A stretch of DNA of 64,000 nucleotides from an uncultured Eubacterium sp. (GTDB taxonomy: Bacteria; Bacillota; Clostridia; Lachnospirales; Lachnospiraceae), in contig CAJUBQ010000004.1 of NCBI GenBank assembly GCA_910584595.1, positions 1 through 64,000 of the forward strand. The letters are read 5' to 3'. Made by a program: the position numbers and the translations under genes. The notes beneath the pieces are model-generated. The model saw nothing but the letters and a program-made list of their open reading frames with translations. It ran no database searches and had not been told where the DNA came from. Numbering within the stretch: the stretch's first letter is position 1; every line of letters starts with the position of its first letter. Below, in pieces: positions 25,608 to 33,996 of the stretch.

Positions 25608-26672
25608 ATGAGTGATATAACAATCAGGGATATTGCAAAACTCTGCGGAGTCGGGGTGAGTACGGTGTCGCGCGCGATGAATGACCATCCTGATATTAAC
25701 CCTGAAACAAAAGCGAAAATCATGCAGGTGATCGAGGAACATAACTACATTCCAAATAACAGCGCCAGAAATTTAAAACGTTCCGAATCGAATACGATCG
25801 CACTTTTGATGAAGGGCATTGACAATCCGTTTTTTCAGGGGATGTTTCATATTTTTGAAGAAATGCTCAGCCGCAGAGATTATGCATTTATTCTGCAGAA
25901 AGTCGGGTTTGACGAAGACGAAATCAATGTAGCGCTGGAGCTGGAAAAAGAAAAAAAACTAAAAGGAATTATTTTTCTTGGCGGACGTATCCGAGAGAGT
26001 ACAAGAGATTTTTCGCTTCTTGGTGTGCCATATATATTATGTACCGTTCGCCAACCGCAAAAGCCGGGAGAAAGTACGGCTCATTTTGTGGCGATTGATG
26101 ATGTAAAAGAAAGTTTTAAAGTCGTGGATTATTTGTGCAGTCTGGGACACAAAAAAATTGCTATTATAACGTCTTTGCAAGAAGAGCGCGGAGTCGGAAG
26201 TCTGCGTTATGAAGGCTACTGCAAGGCATTGGAAAAAAACGGGATTGCATTGGATAAAGAGCTTGTCTGCTATATGAAACACGATCTGGCAAGTTTTTCA
26301 GCAGAAAATGGTTATGCGGTAACACAAGAGCTGTTAGCTTCCGGAAAAGAGTTTACAGCCGTTTTTGCAGCTTCGGATATGACTGCAATCGGCGTATGCA
26401 AGGCAATTTTAGAGTCCGGCAGCCGAATACCTGAAGATTATTCTGTAGTTGGCTTTGACGGATTGGATCTGACGCATTTTTATCATCCTTCGATTACAAC
26501 TATCCACCAGCCGATCAATGATATGGTGAAAGCGGCTGTACAGATGCTGTTCGCTCTGATGGAAGGCAATCGGTATGAAGGTGAGCAGATTTTCGAAGCG
26601 AAGCTGGAAGTAAGAGAATCAACCGGGCCGGTGAAAGGCAGGGCAGCTATTGACGAAGTTGTGGAAGTATAG
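25608..26672 (+). CDS. LacI-family transcriptional regulator
   Basis: 354 residues: a LacI helix-turn-helix and hinge (IRDIAKLCGVGVSTVSRAMN, then YIPNNSARNLKRS) and a periplasmic-binding-protein-like sugar sensor domain. It starts two bases after the malQ stop, so it is the last gene of the sugar importer operon and probably controls that operon through the operator cluster at 20077-20133. The effector is likely a sugar handled by this operon. Confidence 0.92.
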   Translation: MSDITIRDIAKLCGVGVSTVSRAMNDHPDINPETKAKIMQVIEEHNYIPNNSARNLKRSESNTIALLMKGIDNPFFQGMFHIFEEMLSRRDYAFILQKVGFDEDEINVALELEKEKKLKGIIFLGGRIRESTRDFSLLGVPYILCTVRQPQKPGESTAHFVAIDDVKESFKVVDYLCSLGHKKIAIITSLQEERGVGSLRYEGYCKALEKNGIALDKELVCYMKHDLASFSAENGYAVTQELLASGKEFTAVFAASDMTAIGVCKAILESGSRIPEDYSVVGFDGLDLTHFYHPSITTIHQPINDMVKAAVQMLFALMEGNRYEGEQIFEAKLEVRESTGPVKGRAAIDEVVEV

Positions 26673-26774
26673 CAGAATAATGCCCGAAGTGGCTTTTGTG
26701 AGAAACGTAGAGATACCGCTTGCATTTATCCATAACGCAAACACGGTGGTGAAGAAAAAAGAGCTATTAAGATT

Positions 26775-26806
26775 GGGCGGGTAGGGATATTCTTACCCGC
26801 CCTTGT
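26775..26806. terminator. Bidirectional terminator
   Basis: GGGCGGGTA at 26775-26783 pairs with TACCCGCCC at 26794-26802 between the convergent LacI and TetR genes. A- and T-rich flanks allow it to work on both strands. Confidence 0.75.
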
Positions 26807-26828
26807 TATAAAGCATAGGCATAAGAAG

Positions 26829-27362
26829 TTATAGTCCCTGACTTTGGAATAACTGTCTCATTTCTTCTGCCGATTCCTGCATTCCCCTTTGAAACCATAT
26901 CTCTACCCATCCATACAGAGTGTAGGCAACAAACGCCTTTGCATAAGCATCGGCTTTCGGCAAATCTGGCTTTAATTCCATAATATCCAAAATAACATCT
27001 TTCAGCAAATAAATAAGATGGCGTTCATTTAAAAGATGGTAAAATTCCCTATGCTGTTCAAAATGGCCGAATAACGTGCCAATAACAGAACTAAGGGGAA
27101 TGCTGTTATTTTTCTCCCAATCGCTCCGCCAACCGTCAAATAATTTATTGATATGCATCCTTAAAATATCTTCCTTACTGTCGAAATTACGGTAAAAAGA
27201 AGCCCGTCCAATGCCCGCATTGTCACATAATTCACTGATGGAAATATTCTCAATCGCCTTATTTTCCAATAGTGTAAGGAGAGATTCTGTTATATGCTCT
27301 ATCACATAAATATTTCTTCCTTCATTGCTCATCGGTGATACAGTTTTCCCGTTTTGTCTCAT
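26829..27362 (-). CDS. TetR-family transcriptional regulator
   Basis: 177 residues. The N-terminal helix-turn-helix reads ISISELCDNAGIGRASFYRNF; the rest is an all-helical ligand domain with GWVEIWFQRGMQES near the end. The start at 27362 has AGGAGGAG just upstream, so the longer open frame is not needed. It is transcribed away from a Notum-like esterase gene with 123 bases between them, and a near-perfect palindrome in that gap is a likely operator. It probably represses the esterase gene and perhaps itself. Confidence 0.88.
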   Translation of the reverse strand: MRQNGKTVSPMSNEGRNIYVIEHITESLLTLLENKAIENISISELCDNAGIGRASFYRNFDSKEDILRMHINKLFDGWRSDWEKNNSIPLSSVIGTLFGHFEQHREFYHLLNERHLIYLLKDVILDIMELKPDLPKADAYAKAFVAYTLYGWVEIWFQRGMQESAEEMRQLFQSQGL

Positions 27363-27408
27363 TTTTTCTCCTCCTATTGACATTTCAAAAACTGCTGATA
27401 CAATTATA

Positions 27409-27466
27409 TCGACAATACAAATGTTTTGCATATAATAGCACACATGATTTTAAAAATCAAGTGTGC
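27409..27466. promoter_or_regulatory. Esterase promoter and TetR operator
   Basis: TCGACA at 27409-27414 and TATAAT at 27431-27436 (16-base spacer) point to the esterase gene. Immediately after the -10 box a 29-bp palindrome (27438-27466) has 14-base arms, GCACACATGATTTT against AAAATCAAGTGTGC, with one mismatch. Binding there would block transcription. Confidence 0.65.
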
Positions 27467-27485
27467 AGAAAGGAATGATAATAAA

Positions 27486-28619
27486 ATGAAAAAAGCATTC
27501 AAGGTCATAGGGATTATACTTTTGATTCTTCTCGTTATAGTTGTATCTGTTACTTTTTTTGTTCTGCAATATCCAAACTTAAAGAAAAATCCGACTGTGG
27601 GAAAGTGGTATCGTGTTACAGGCAGAGAAATGAAAACTTCCGAAGGTGGCAAGTATCGTGCCTTTTTCAAAAAAGGCAGTGAAAATAAGGTCATGGTGTA
27701 TTTTGCAGGTGGCGGGGTAAGCATCAACGAGGAAACGGCAAGGGATGATACCTATAATACCAAAGAAATTTTTATTGACAAGCTGGCAAATGTCACAATG
27801 AATATGGGAGGGCTTGCTTCCGAAGTAGAGGGCAGTCCGTTTGAAAACTGGAGCATGATACTGTTCCCTTATGCAACAGGGGATTTCCATGCAGGTATGG
27901 GAGAGTTCCATTATACGGATAAGGATGGCAGGGAAAAGATTCTGTATCACAATGGCTATGTGAACTACACGCAGACGATGCAGAAAGTTATGGAGCTTGC
28001 CGATATGAAAAATCCTGAAGCTGTTGTCGTGACAGGCTACAGCGCAGGGGGTTTTGCCACAGCGCTTCTCTCTGACGATATTTTTACAAACTATTTTCCA
28101 AATGCAGAGAGCAAAAATGTTTTGGTAGACGCTTCGCTGCTGCTGCATGATGACTGGCAGACGATTGCGGCAGATGTCTGGCAGGCTCCGAAAGAAATAT
28201 CGGATAAACTGACAGGTAATAATCTCACGTTGGACTGTCTGACCGCCTTACATAAAAAATATGGTGATGATATCCATCTGCTGTTTGACTGTTCCACAAG
28301 AGACGGCGACCTTGCTAAAGTGCAAAACTATTTTGATACAGGCGTGATGGACGTCACGGAAAAAGAAGCAGACATTTATCAACAGATACTTAGAGACACT
28401 ATCCCAAAGTTTAAGGAAATCGATGTGAGCCTGTTTATCTGGGATGGCGTGGCATGGTATGATGATCCAAGAAATATGACAGCGCATACCATCATTGCAA
28501 CCCCTGCGGTATGGCTTCCATTTGAGGAGCAGAAACAGTCTGTTGCAGGGTGGATTACCGATGCGATAAACGGCAGGTTGAGAGACTACGGTCTTGATTT
28601 GGTGGATAAACAATATTGA
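27486..28619 (+). CDS. Notum/pectinacetylesterase-like serine hydrolase
   Basis: 377 residues. A single N-terminal membrane helix (~5-27) anchors an alpha/beta hydrolase with the nucleophile in VVTGYSAGGFAT (~186) and MVYFAGGGVSINEETA as the oxyanion region, both typical of the pectinacetylesterase/Notum family. It should act outside the membrane on an acetyl or acyl ester. ATG 27486 is chosen because AAAGGA lies upstream and the hydrophobic anchor starts there. Divergence from a TetR gene with an operator over its promoter suggests induction by a small molecule. The substrate is unknown. Confidence 0.75.
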   Translation: MKKAFKVIGIILLILLVIVVSVTFFVLQYPNLKKNPTVGKWYRVTGREMKTSEGGKYRAFFKKGSENKVMVYFAGGGVSINEETARDDTYNTKEIFIDKLANVTMNMGGLASEVEGSPFENWSMILFPYATGDFHAGMGEFHYTDKDGREKILYHNGYVNYTQTMQKVMELADMKNPEAVVVTGYSAGGFATALLSDDIFTNYFPNAESKNVLVDASLLLHDDWQTIAADVWQAPKEISDKLTGNNLTLDCLTALHKKYGDDIHLLFDCSTRDGDLAKVQNYFDTGVMDVTEKEADIYQQILRDTIPKFKEIDVSLFIWDGVAWYDDPRNMTAHTIIATPAVWLPFEEQKQSVAGWITDAINGRLRDYGLDLVDKQY

Positions 28620-28659
28620 CAATAAAATGATTTTGGTATCCTTGATGAATCATCAATAC

Positions 28660-28841
28660 TAGAGCGTGTTTGAAAAATCATTCCCGCGATCTGCACTCCC
28701 CACTTTGCGGAGAATTCATCCCAAATTTAGTCAACATAGCCCACTATGACTCCTAAATTTGGGATAAATTCTCCATATCATGCCCTGTGGGTACAAACTG
28801 TGAAGCACATCTCACAGAAAGCATTTTTCAAACACGCTCTA
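28660..28841. repeat. Palindromic MITE-like element, 182 bp
   Basis: Inverted ends of 19 bp (TAGAGCGTGTTTGAAAAAT at 28660-28678 and its complement at 28823-28841) surround an inner 22-bp hairpin (GGAGAATTCATCCCAAATTT against its complement, one mismatch). The left end recurs at 5268-5299. It is followed at once by TAAGGAACTG, the tip of another palindromic family. No coding content. Confidence 0.75.
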
Positions 28842-28948
28842 AGGAACTGCCGCAAAATATTTGACTGTCTTTCCCTTTACTTTTCCACAAAAAACCTTTA
28901 CTTTTTAGCATTTCAGTATATAATAAGTAAAGAAAGAAGGTGGACTCC

Positions 28949-29860
28949 ATGATTTCATATTCCAATCTGCTGCGAAAATTGAATGAAAAAGGTCTGACGA
29001 AAACTGCACTGGCTAAGGAACTTGGCATTTCCTCACGTACAGTGGCAAAAATTGGACGGGGAGAGAAAATTGCGGATCGTGTTCTTGAAAAAGTGGCTGT
29101 TTTTTTCGGTTGTTCTGCAGATGAGCTATGCCAGACAATTTCGGATAACAGTTTGCTTCAAATGCTTAGAGATGAAAAAAGCATCCGTATGCCTGGAGGT
29201 CTGTACCACGAACTTCAAGTACGGATGACCTATAATTCCAATCACATAGAGGGCAGCAAGCTCAACGAAGATCAGACCAGGCTGATTTTTGAAACAAACA
29301 CAATAGATATCGGAGAAGGTATCCCTGTTGATGACATTATCGAAACTGTAAATCATTTTCGGGCCATTGACTTTTGTATCGATATGGCGGAAGAACCGCT
29401 TACTGAGGATATCATCAAAGAACTCCACCGCATTTTGAAGCAAAGTACAAAGGATTCCTCGCTTGAATGGTTTGCCGTTGGGGATTACAAGAAAAGAGCC
29501 AATGTGGTTGGCGGTCATGAAACGGCAAAGCCGAAAGAGGTTGCTCCACGCATGAAAATTCTTCTTTCAGAATATGAAGCCAAAACTGCTGTCACGATTA
29601 ACGACATCATCCACTTCCATTATGCATTTGAACGCATTCATCCTTTCCCGGATGGCAACGGCAGAGTTGGTAGGCTGATCGCATTAAAAGAGTGCCTGCG
29701 TTTCGGGCTTATTCCGTTTATCATTGAGGATGACAAAAAAATGATTTATTACCGGGGTCTCTCTGAATGGGAATGGGAGAAAGGCTATCTGACAGACACC
29801 TGTCTGGATGGACAAGATACCTTCAGAAAACTGATGTCCATGTTCGATATCCGGTCATAA
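28949..29860 (+). CDS. Fic-family protein with N-terminal helix-turn-helix
   Basis: 303 residues. Residues ~1-60 form an XRE-like helix-turn-helix (KTALAKELGISSRTVAKIGRG). SNHIEG near residue 97 matches the [S/T]xxxE[G/N] inhibitory helix, and HPFPDGNGRVGR (~230-241) is a complete Fic active site with catalytic histidine. It should transfer AMP or a related group to a protein hydroxyl, with self-inhibition by the N-terminal glutamate. No separate antitoxin gene is needed in this class. ATG 28949 has AAGGTGG upstream. The target is unknown. Confidence 0.9.
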   Translation: MISYSNLLRKLNEKGLTKTALAKELGISSRTVAKIGRGEKIADRVLEKVAVFFGCSADELCQTISDNSLLQMLRDEKSIRMPGGLYHELQVRMTYNSNHIEGSKLNEDQTRLIFETNTIDIGEGIPVDDIIETVNHFRAIDFCIDMAEEPLTEDIIKELHRILKQSTKDSSLEWFAVGDYKKRANVVGGHETAKPKEVAPRMKILLSEYEAKTAVTINDIIHFHYAFERIHPFPDGNGRVGRLIALKECLRFGLIPFIIEDDKKMIYYRGLSEWEWEKGYLTDTCLDGQDTFRKLMSMFDIRS

Positions 29861-29952
29861 AACACTCTTTGAAAGAAATTCCAATGATTGTTGCCATACA
29901 AACATTTGTATGTTATAGTAAAGTCTTTCATAACAAAAGGGGAGGCTTTCCA

Positions 29953-31338
29953 ATGATGTCAAAATTTATAGGAAACAAAAGCTTTTATAAAATGGTGCTT
30001 TTGATCGCAGTGCCGATCATGATTCAAAATGGCATTACGAATTTTGTCAGCCTGCTGGATAATATTATGATTGGGCAGGTCGGTACGGAGCAGATGTCAG
30101 GAGCAGCGATTGTTAATCAGTTGATTTTTGTGTATAATCTCTGTATGTTTGGCGGTGTATCCGGCGCCGGCATTTTTACGGCGCAGTATTATGGCCAGGG
30201 AAATGAGGAAGGAATTCGTCAGACGATGCGTTTTAAGTTCTGGATGGCGTTAGCTGTTACCGGCCTGACGATTTTACTTTTATTAGGTGGTGGAACATTT
30301 TTAATTAATGCTTATTTAAGCGGAGACGGTTCTGCCGAAGATGCCGCGGCAACTTTAAGATATGGAAAACAGTATTTGCATATTATGCTGATCGGACTTC
30401 CTGCGTTTGCGGTCGTGCAGATTTATGCAAGTACTTTAAGGGAATGCGGGCAGACGATTTTGCCAATGAAAGCCGGCATTGTTGCTGTGTTTGTTAATCT
30501 TGTTTTTAATTATCTTTTGATCTATGGGAAAATGGGATTTCCACAATTGGGAGTGCGTGGAGCTGCGATTGCGACGGCGCTTTCTCGATATGTGGAAATG
30601 TTAATCGTGATTTATTTTGTTCATAGAGACACGAAGACGTATTCATTTATGGAAGGTTTATATCATACAATGAAACTTCCGAAAGATCTTGTGATAAAAA
30701 TTATAAAAAAAGGAAGTCCGCTGTTGTTTAATGAAACATTATGGGCTGCAGGCATGGCTATGCTGACGCAATGCTATTCGGTGCGGGGCTTAAATGTTGT
30801 CGCCGGCTTAAACGTATCCAATACGATCAATAATGTATTTAATATTGTATTTATAGCGCTTGGAGATTCGGTTGCAATTATTGTTGGCCAGCTGCTTGGA
30901 GCAGGCAAAATGGAAGAAGCCAGAGATACGGATAATAAGATGATTGCTTTTTCTGTGTTTTGTTGTACTTGTGTAGCTGCAATTATGCTGCTATTCGCAC
31001 CGGTATTTCCAAGACTGTATAAAATAAATGATGAAGCAAGGGAACTGGCAAAATATTTTATTATGGCGACAGCGGTATTTATGCCTCAGAATGCATTTTT
31101 ACATGCTGCTTATTTTACATTGCGCTCCGGCGGCAAGACGATCATAACGTTTTTATTTGACAGCGTATTTATCTGGTGTGTAAGTGTAGTAATTGCCTTT
31201 ACATTCAGCAGATTTACGACACTTCCTGTCATTGGAGTATATATTATGGTGCAGCTTGGTGATTTGATAAAATGTGTGATTGGATTTTTGCTTGTGAAAA
31301 AAGGGATCTGGCTGCAGAATATTGTAGAAAAAGGGTAG
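29953..31338 (+). CDS. MATE-family efflux transporter
   Basis: 461 residues with twelve membrane segments in two homologous halves. LLIAVPIMIQNGITNFVSLL and DNIMIGQVGTEQMSGAAIVN in the first half are typical of the family. It exports cationic drugs or metabolites in exchange for sodium or protons. GGGGAGG precedes ATG 29953; the frame open from 29767 lies in the Fic gene. An AT-rich gap follows before the ribosomal protein gene. Confidence 0.9.
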   Translation: MMSKFIGNKSFYKMVLLIAVPIMIQNGITNFVSLLDNIMIGQVGTEQMSGAAIVNQLIFVYNLCMFGGVSGAGIFTAQYYGQGNEEGIRQTMRFKFWMALAVTGLTILLLLGGGTFLINAYLSGDGSAEDAAATLRYGKQYLHIMLIGLPAFAVVQIYASTLRECGQTILPMKAGIVAVFVNLVFNYLLIYGKMGFPQLGVRGAAIATALSRYVEMLIVIYFVHRDTKTYSFMEGLYHTMKLPKDLVIKIIKKGSPLLFNETLWAAGMAMLTQCYSVRGLNVVAGLNVSNTINNVFNIVFIALGDSVAIIVGQLLGAGKMEEARDTDNKMIAFSVFCCTCVAAIMLLFAPVFPRLYKINDEARELAKYFIMATAVFMPQNAFLHAAYFTLRSGGKTIITFLFDSVFIWCVSVVIAFTFSRFTTLPVIGVYIMVQLGDLIKCVIGFLLVKKGIWLQNIVEKG

Positions 31339-31359
31339 AACCGGAAATTAAAAAAAATA

Positions 31360-31467
31360 CTTGCAATACACAACGTATTGTGATAAGTTAGATTTGTTGT
31401 GAAAAATGCGATGGTCCTCTGGTACAGACAGGTATTAAGAACATCAAAATAATAGGAGGTCACAAAA
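31360..31467 (+). promoter_or_regulatory. rplS promoter and leader
   Basis: TTGCAA at about 31360 and TAAGTT 17 bases later form a possible promoter; CAATAC..GTATTG is a short dyad between them. The leader to 31467 ends in AGGAGG. A L19-type leader RNA may be present but I cannot confirm its fold. Confidence 0.4.
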
Positions 31468-31821
31468 ATGAATGCAGCAGAAATTATGAAACAGATTGAA
31501 ACAGAGCAGATGAAAGAATCTGTATCTGAATTTCATGTAGGCGATACCGTAAAAGTATACGGTAAGATTGTAGAAGGAAATCGTGAAAGAATCCAGGTTT
31601 TTGAAGGAATTGTGTTAAAGAAGCAAGGTTCCAGCAACCGTGAGACTTTTACAGTTAGAAAGTTATCCAATGGCGTTGGTGTGGAAAAGACATGGCCATT
31701 GCATTCTCCGAACGTGGAAAAAGTAGAAGTTGTACGCCGTGGTAAAGTCAGACGTGCAAAATTAAACTATTTAAGAGGACGTGTCGGCAAACGTGCGAAA
31801 GTAAAAGAGCTGGTAAAATAG
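31468..31821 (+). CDS. rplS: 50S ribosomal protein L19
   Basis: 117 residues, the usual length. FHVGDTVKVYGKIVEGNRER and IQVFEGIVLKKQGSSNRET, the EGN..RIQ.FEG pattern and the basic end KLNYLRGRVGKRAKVKE are those of L19, which sits at the 30S-50S interface. AGGAGG precedes the start, and a strong terminator follows, so it forms its own transcription unit ahead of lepB-rbgA-lepB-rnhB. In Bacillus rplS also precedes rbgA and rnhB. Confidence 0.98.
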   Translation: MNAAEIMKQIETEQMKESVSEFHVGDTVKVYGKIVEGNRERIQVFEGIVLKKQGSSNRETFTVRKLSNGVGVEKTWPLHSPNVEKVEVVRRGKVRRAKLNYLRGRVGKRAKVKELVK

Positions 31822-31833
31822 TTTTTGTGCAGG

Positions 31834-31863
31834 AAGAGACAATTGCAAGATTGTCTCTTTTTT
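31834..31863 (+). terminator. Terminator after rplS
   Basis: AGAGACAAT pairs with ATTGTCTCT across a six-base loop and runs into a T tract. Confidence 0.92.
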
Positions 31864-31913
31864 CAAAATATTTTGTAAAATGCAGGAACATTACGTAAGT
31901 AAGGAATAGAAAG

Positions 31914-32501
31914 ATGAGAAGACGGGTCAAAGGGCTTGAATTTGGCAGAAAAAAAGAACGGAAAATTAATTTGTCTTTGTTTCAGGAAATTATGATCTGG
32001 ATCATAGAAATCGCAATAACGATTACGATAGCAGTAGTGTTTACTTATTTCTTTGGCGTACGTTCTACTGTGGTAGGGCCTTCTATGTCGCCGCAGCTGG
32101 AAGATGGGGACGAGGTATTGATTGACCGTTTTTTGTATAAATTTATTTCTCCGAAAGCGGGAGATATGATTGCTTTTCTTCCGAATGGAAATACAAATAC
32201 GCATTATTACTTAAAGCGTGTGATCGCTGTGCCTGGGGATACGATACAGATCAAAGATGGTATGGTCTATGTAAATGGAGAGCAATTTCAGGAAGAGATA
32301 GAAGCTGACCGTATCGAAGATGCAGGAATTGCTGACAGTGAGATGACGCTTGCAGAGGATGAATATTTTGTGCTCGGAGATAATCGTAATAACAGTGAGG
32401 ACAGCAGGTTTGCCAATATTGGCAATATCAGGGAAGATTATATTATTGGAAAAGCATGGTTTGTCATATCGCCGCGGGACAAGCTGGGCCTGATTCAGTA
32501 A
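31914..32501 (+). CDS. lepB: Signal peptidase I (first copy)
   Basis: 195 residues. A basic N-terminus, one membrane helix (~26-48), catalytic serine 57 in GPSMSP and catalytic lysine ~100 in YLKRVIAVPGD, then the box EYFVLGDNRNNSEDSRF. It cleaves signal peptides from exported proteins. It is followed 11 bases later by rbgA. A second, shorter signal peptidase lies on the other side of rbgA and shares the same GDNRNNSEDSRF box, suggesting an old local duplication. Confidence 0.95.
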   Translation: MRRRVKGLEFGRKKERKINLSLFQEIMIWIIEIAITITIAVVFTYFFGVRSTVVGPSMSPQLEDGDEVLIDRFLYKFISPKAGDMIAFLPNGNTNTHYYLKRVIAVPGDTIQIKDGMVYVNGEQFQEEIEADRIEDAGIADSEMTLAEDEYFVLGDNRNNSEDSRFANIGNIREDYIIGKAWFVISPRDKLGLIQ

Positions 32502-32512
32502 GGAGGAAAGCT

Positions 32513-33355
32513 ATGCAGTATCAATGGTATCCGGGACATATGACGAAGGCGAAAAGGCAGATGCAGGAAGATATCAAACTGGTGGATCTCATTATTGAGC
32601 TGGTTGACGCAAGAATACCGGTCAGCAGCCATAATCCGGACATCGATGATCTTGGAAAAAATAAATCCAGATTAGTTTTATTAAATAAAGCGGATCTTGC
32701 CGATCAGTCAAGGAATCAGATATGGTGTGAATATTATAAAGATCACGGGATGTATGCGGTGCAGTTAGATTCCAGAAATCGCGCCGGTATGAAGGAAGTG
32801 CATCGTATTATTCAGGAAGCATGTAAAGAAAAGCTGGAGCGCAACCGTAAAAGAGGGATATTAAATCGTCCGGTGCGAGCTATGGTTGCAGGTATTCCCA
32901 ACGTAGGTAAATCTACATTTATTAATTCGTTTGCGGGGAAAGCCTGTGCAAAGACAGGCAATCAACCGGGGGTGACAAAAGGAAAACAATGGATACGGCT
33001 GAATAAAAATGTAGAACTTTTAGATACGCCGGGAATTTTGTGGCCTAAATTTGAAGATCAGATGATCGGCCTGCATCTGGCGCTGATCGGTTCTATCAAA
33101 GATGAGCTCCTGCATAAGGAAGAAATGGCTTTGGAGCTGATTGAAAAGCTGGCCGATCAATATCCGGGAATTTTATCCAAACGGTATGACCTGGATGAAA
33201 AAGGGAAACCCGCAGTAGTTTTAGAACATTTGGCGCAGAATAGAAACTGCCTGAAAAAAGGCGGGGAATTGGATACGAATAAGGCGTCGGCTTTATTATT
33301 AGAAGAATTTCGCAGTGGAAAATTGGGACGGATTACAATGGAATTACCAGAATAA
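32513..33355 (+). CDS. rbgA: Ribosome biogenesis GTPase RbgA/YlqF
   Basis: 280 residues with the circularly permuted GTPase order: G4 (LLNKADLA) first, then G1 (GIPNVGKSTFINSF) and G3 (DTPGILWP). HWYPGHM-like opening QWYPGHMTKAKRQM is characteristic. It acts in late 50S assembly. AAGGAGG precedes ATG 32513 and the gene follows lepB by 11 bases; the rplS-rbgA-rnhB neighbourhood matches that of Bacillus. Confidence 0.95.
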   Translation: MQYQWYPGHMTKAKRQMQEDIKLVDLIIELVDARIPVSSHNPDIDDLGKNKSRLVLLNKADLADQSRNQIWCEYYKDHGMYAVQLDSRNRAGMKEVHRIIQEACKEKLERNRKRGILNRPVRAMVAGIPNVGKSTFINSFAGKACAKTGNQPGVTKGKQWIRLNKNVELLDTPGILWPKFEDQMIGLHLALIGSIKDELLHKEEMALELIEKLADQYPGILSKRYDLDEKGKPAVVLEHLAQNRNCLKKGGELDTNKASALLLEEFRSGKLGRITMELPE

Positions 33356-33401
33356 GATTAAAAGTGTGAGAAAAATATTGCGGCTGATAGGGTGATGAAA
33401 C

Positions 33402-33986
33402 ATGAAGGCAATATTTAAGGATGTCGTTAGCCTGTGCTTTTATCTGGTCATTGTTATGGGATGCACGTACGTATTCGTAAATTATGCGGTGCAGCGTACT
33501 GAGATTGAGGGCGATTCTATGCAGACAATGCTTTCGGATCGGGATCAGGTGCTTGTAGACAAGCTGACTTATCGTTTCAGGGAACCGCAGCGGTATGATA
33601 TCATAGCATTTCCATATCGTTATGAGCAGGATACGTTTTATGTCAAACGAATTATTGGCCTGCCTGGAGAAAAGATACGGATTGATGCACAGGGTACGAT
33701 ATTTATTAACGATGAAGCGTTAGAAGAACATTATGGAACAGAGGCGATCAGCCATCCGGGATTTGCGTCTGTGCCGAAAATATTGGCGGAGGATGAATAT
33801 TTTGTGCTTGGCGATAACCGCAATAACAGTGAGGACAGCCGGTTTGCATCGGTTGGGTACGTACGCCGTTCGGAGATTGTCGGAAAAGTGTTTTTTCGTA
33901 TTTATCCGTTTTCTTCGATTGGTTTCATCACGGATGCCGGAGACGGTGAAAACAGGAAGAATGCCAAAAAAGGGGAAAAGGAATAA
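33402..33986 (+). CDS. lepB: Signal peptidase I (second copy)
   Basis: 194 residues. It has a short cytoplasmic start, one membrane helix (~10-28), serine 39 in EGDSMQTM and lysine ~83 in YVKRIIGLPGE, and EYFVLGDNRNNSEDSRF near residue 140. All catalytic elements are present, so it should be active. Two type I peptidases in one operon may differ in substrate choice or expression. Its 3' end may overlap the start of rnhB if the upstream ATG 33961 is used. Confidence 0.94.
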   Translation: MKAIFKDVVSLCFYLVIVMGCTYVFVNYAVQRTEIEGDSMQTMLSDRDQVLVDKLTYRFREPQRYDIIAFPYRYEQDTFYVKRIIGLPGEKIRIDAQGTIFINDEALEEHYGTEAISHPGFASVPKILAEDEYFVLGDNRNNSEDSRFASVGYVRRSEIVGKVFFRIYPFSSIGFITDAGDGENRKNAKKGEKE

Positions 33987-33996
33987 GGTACAGGTG

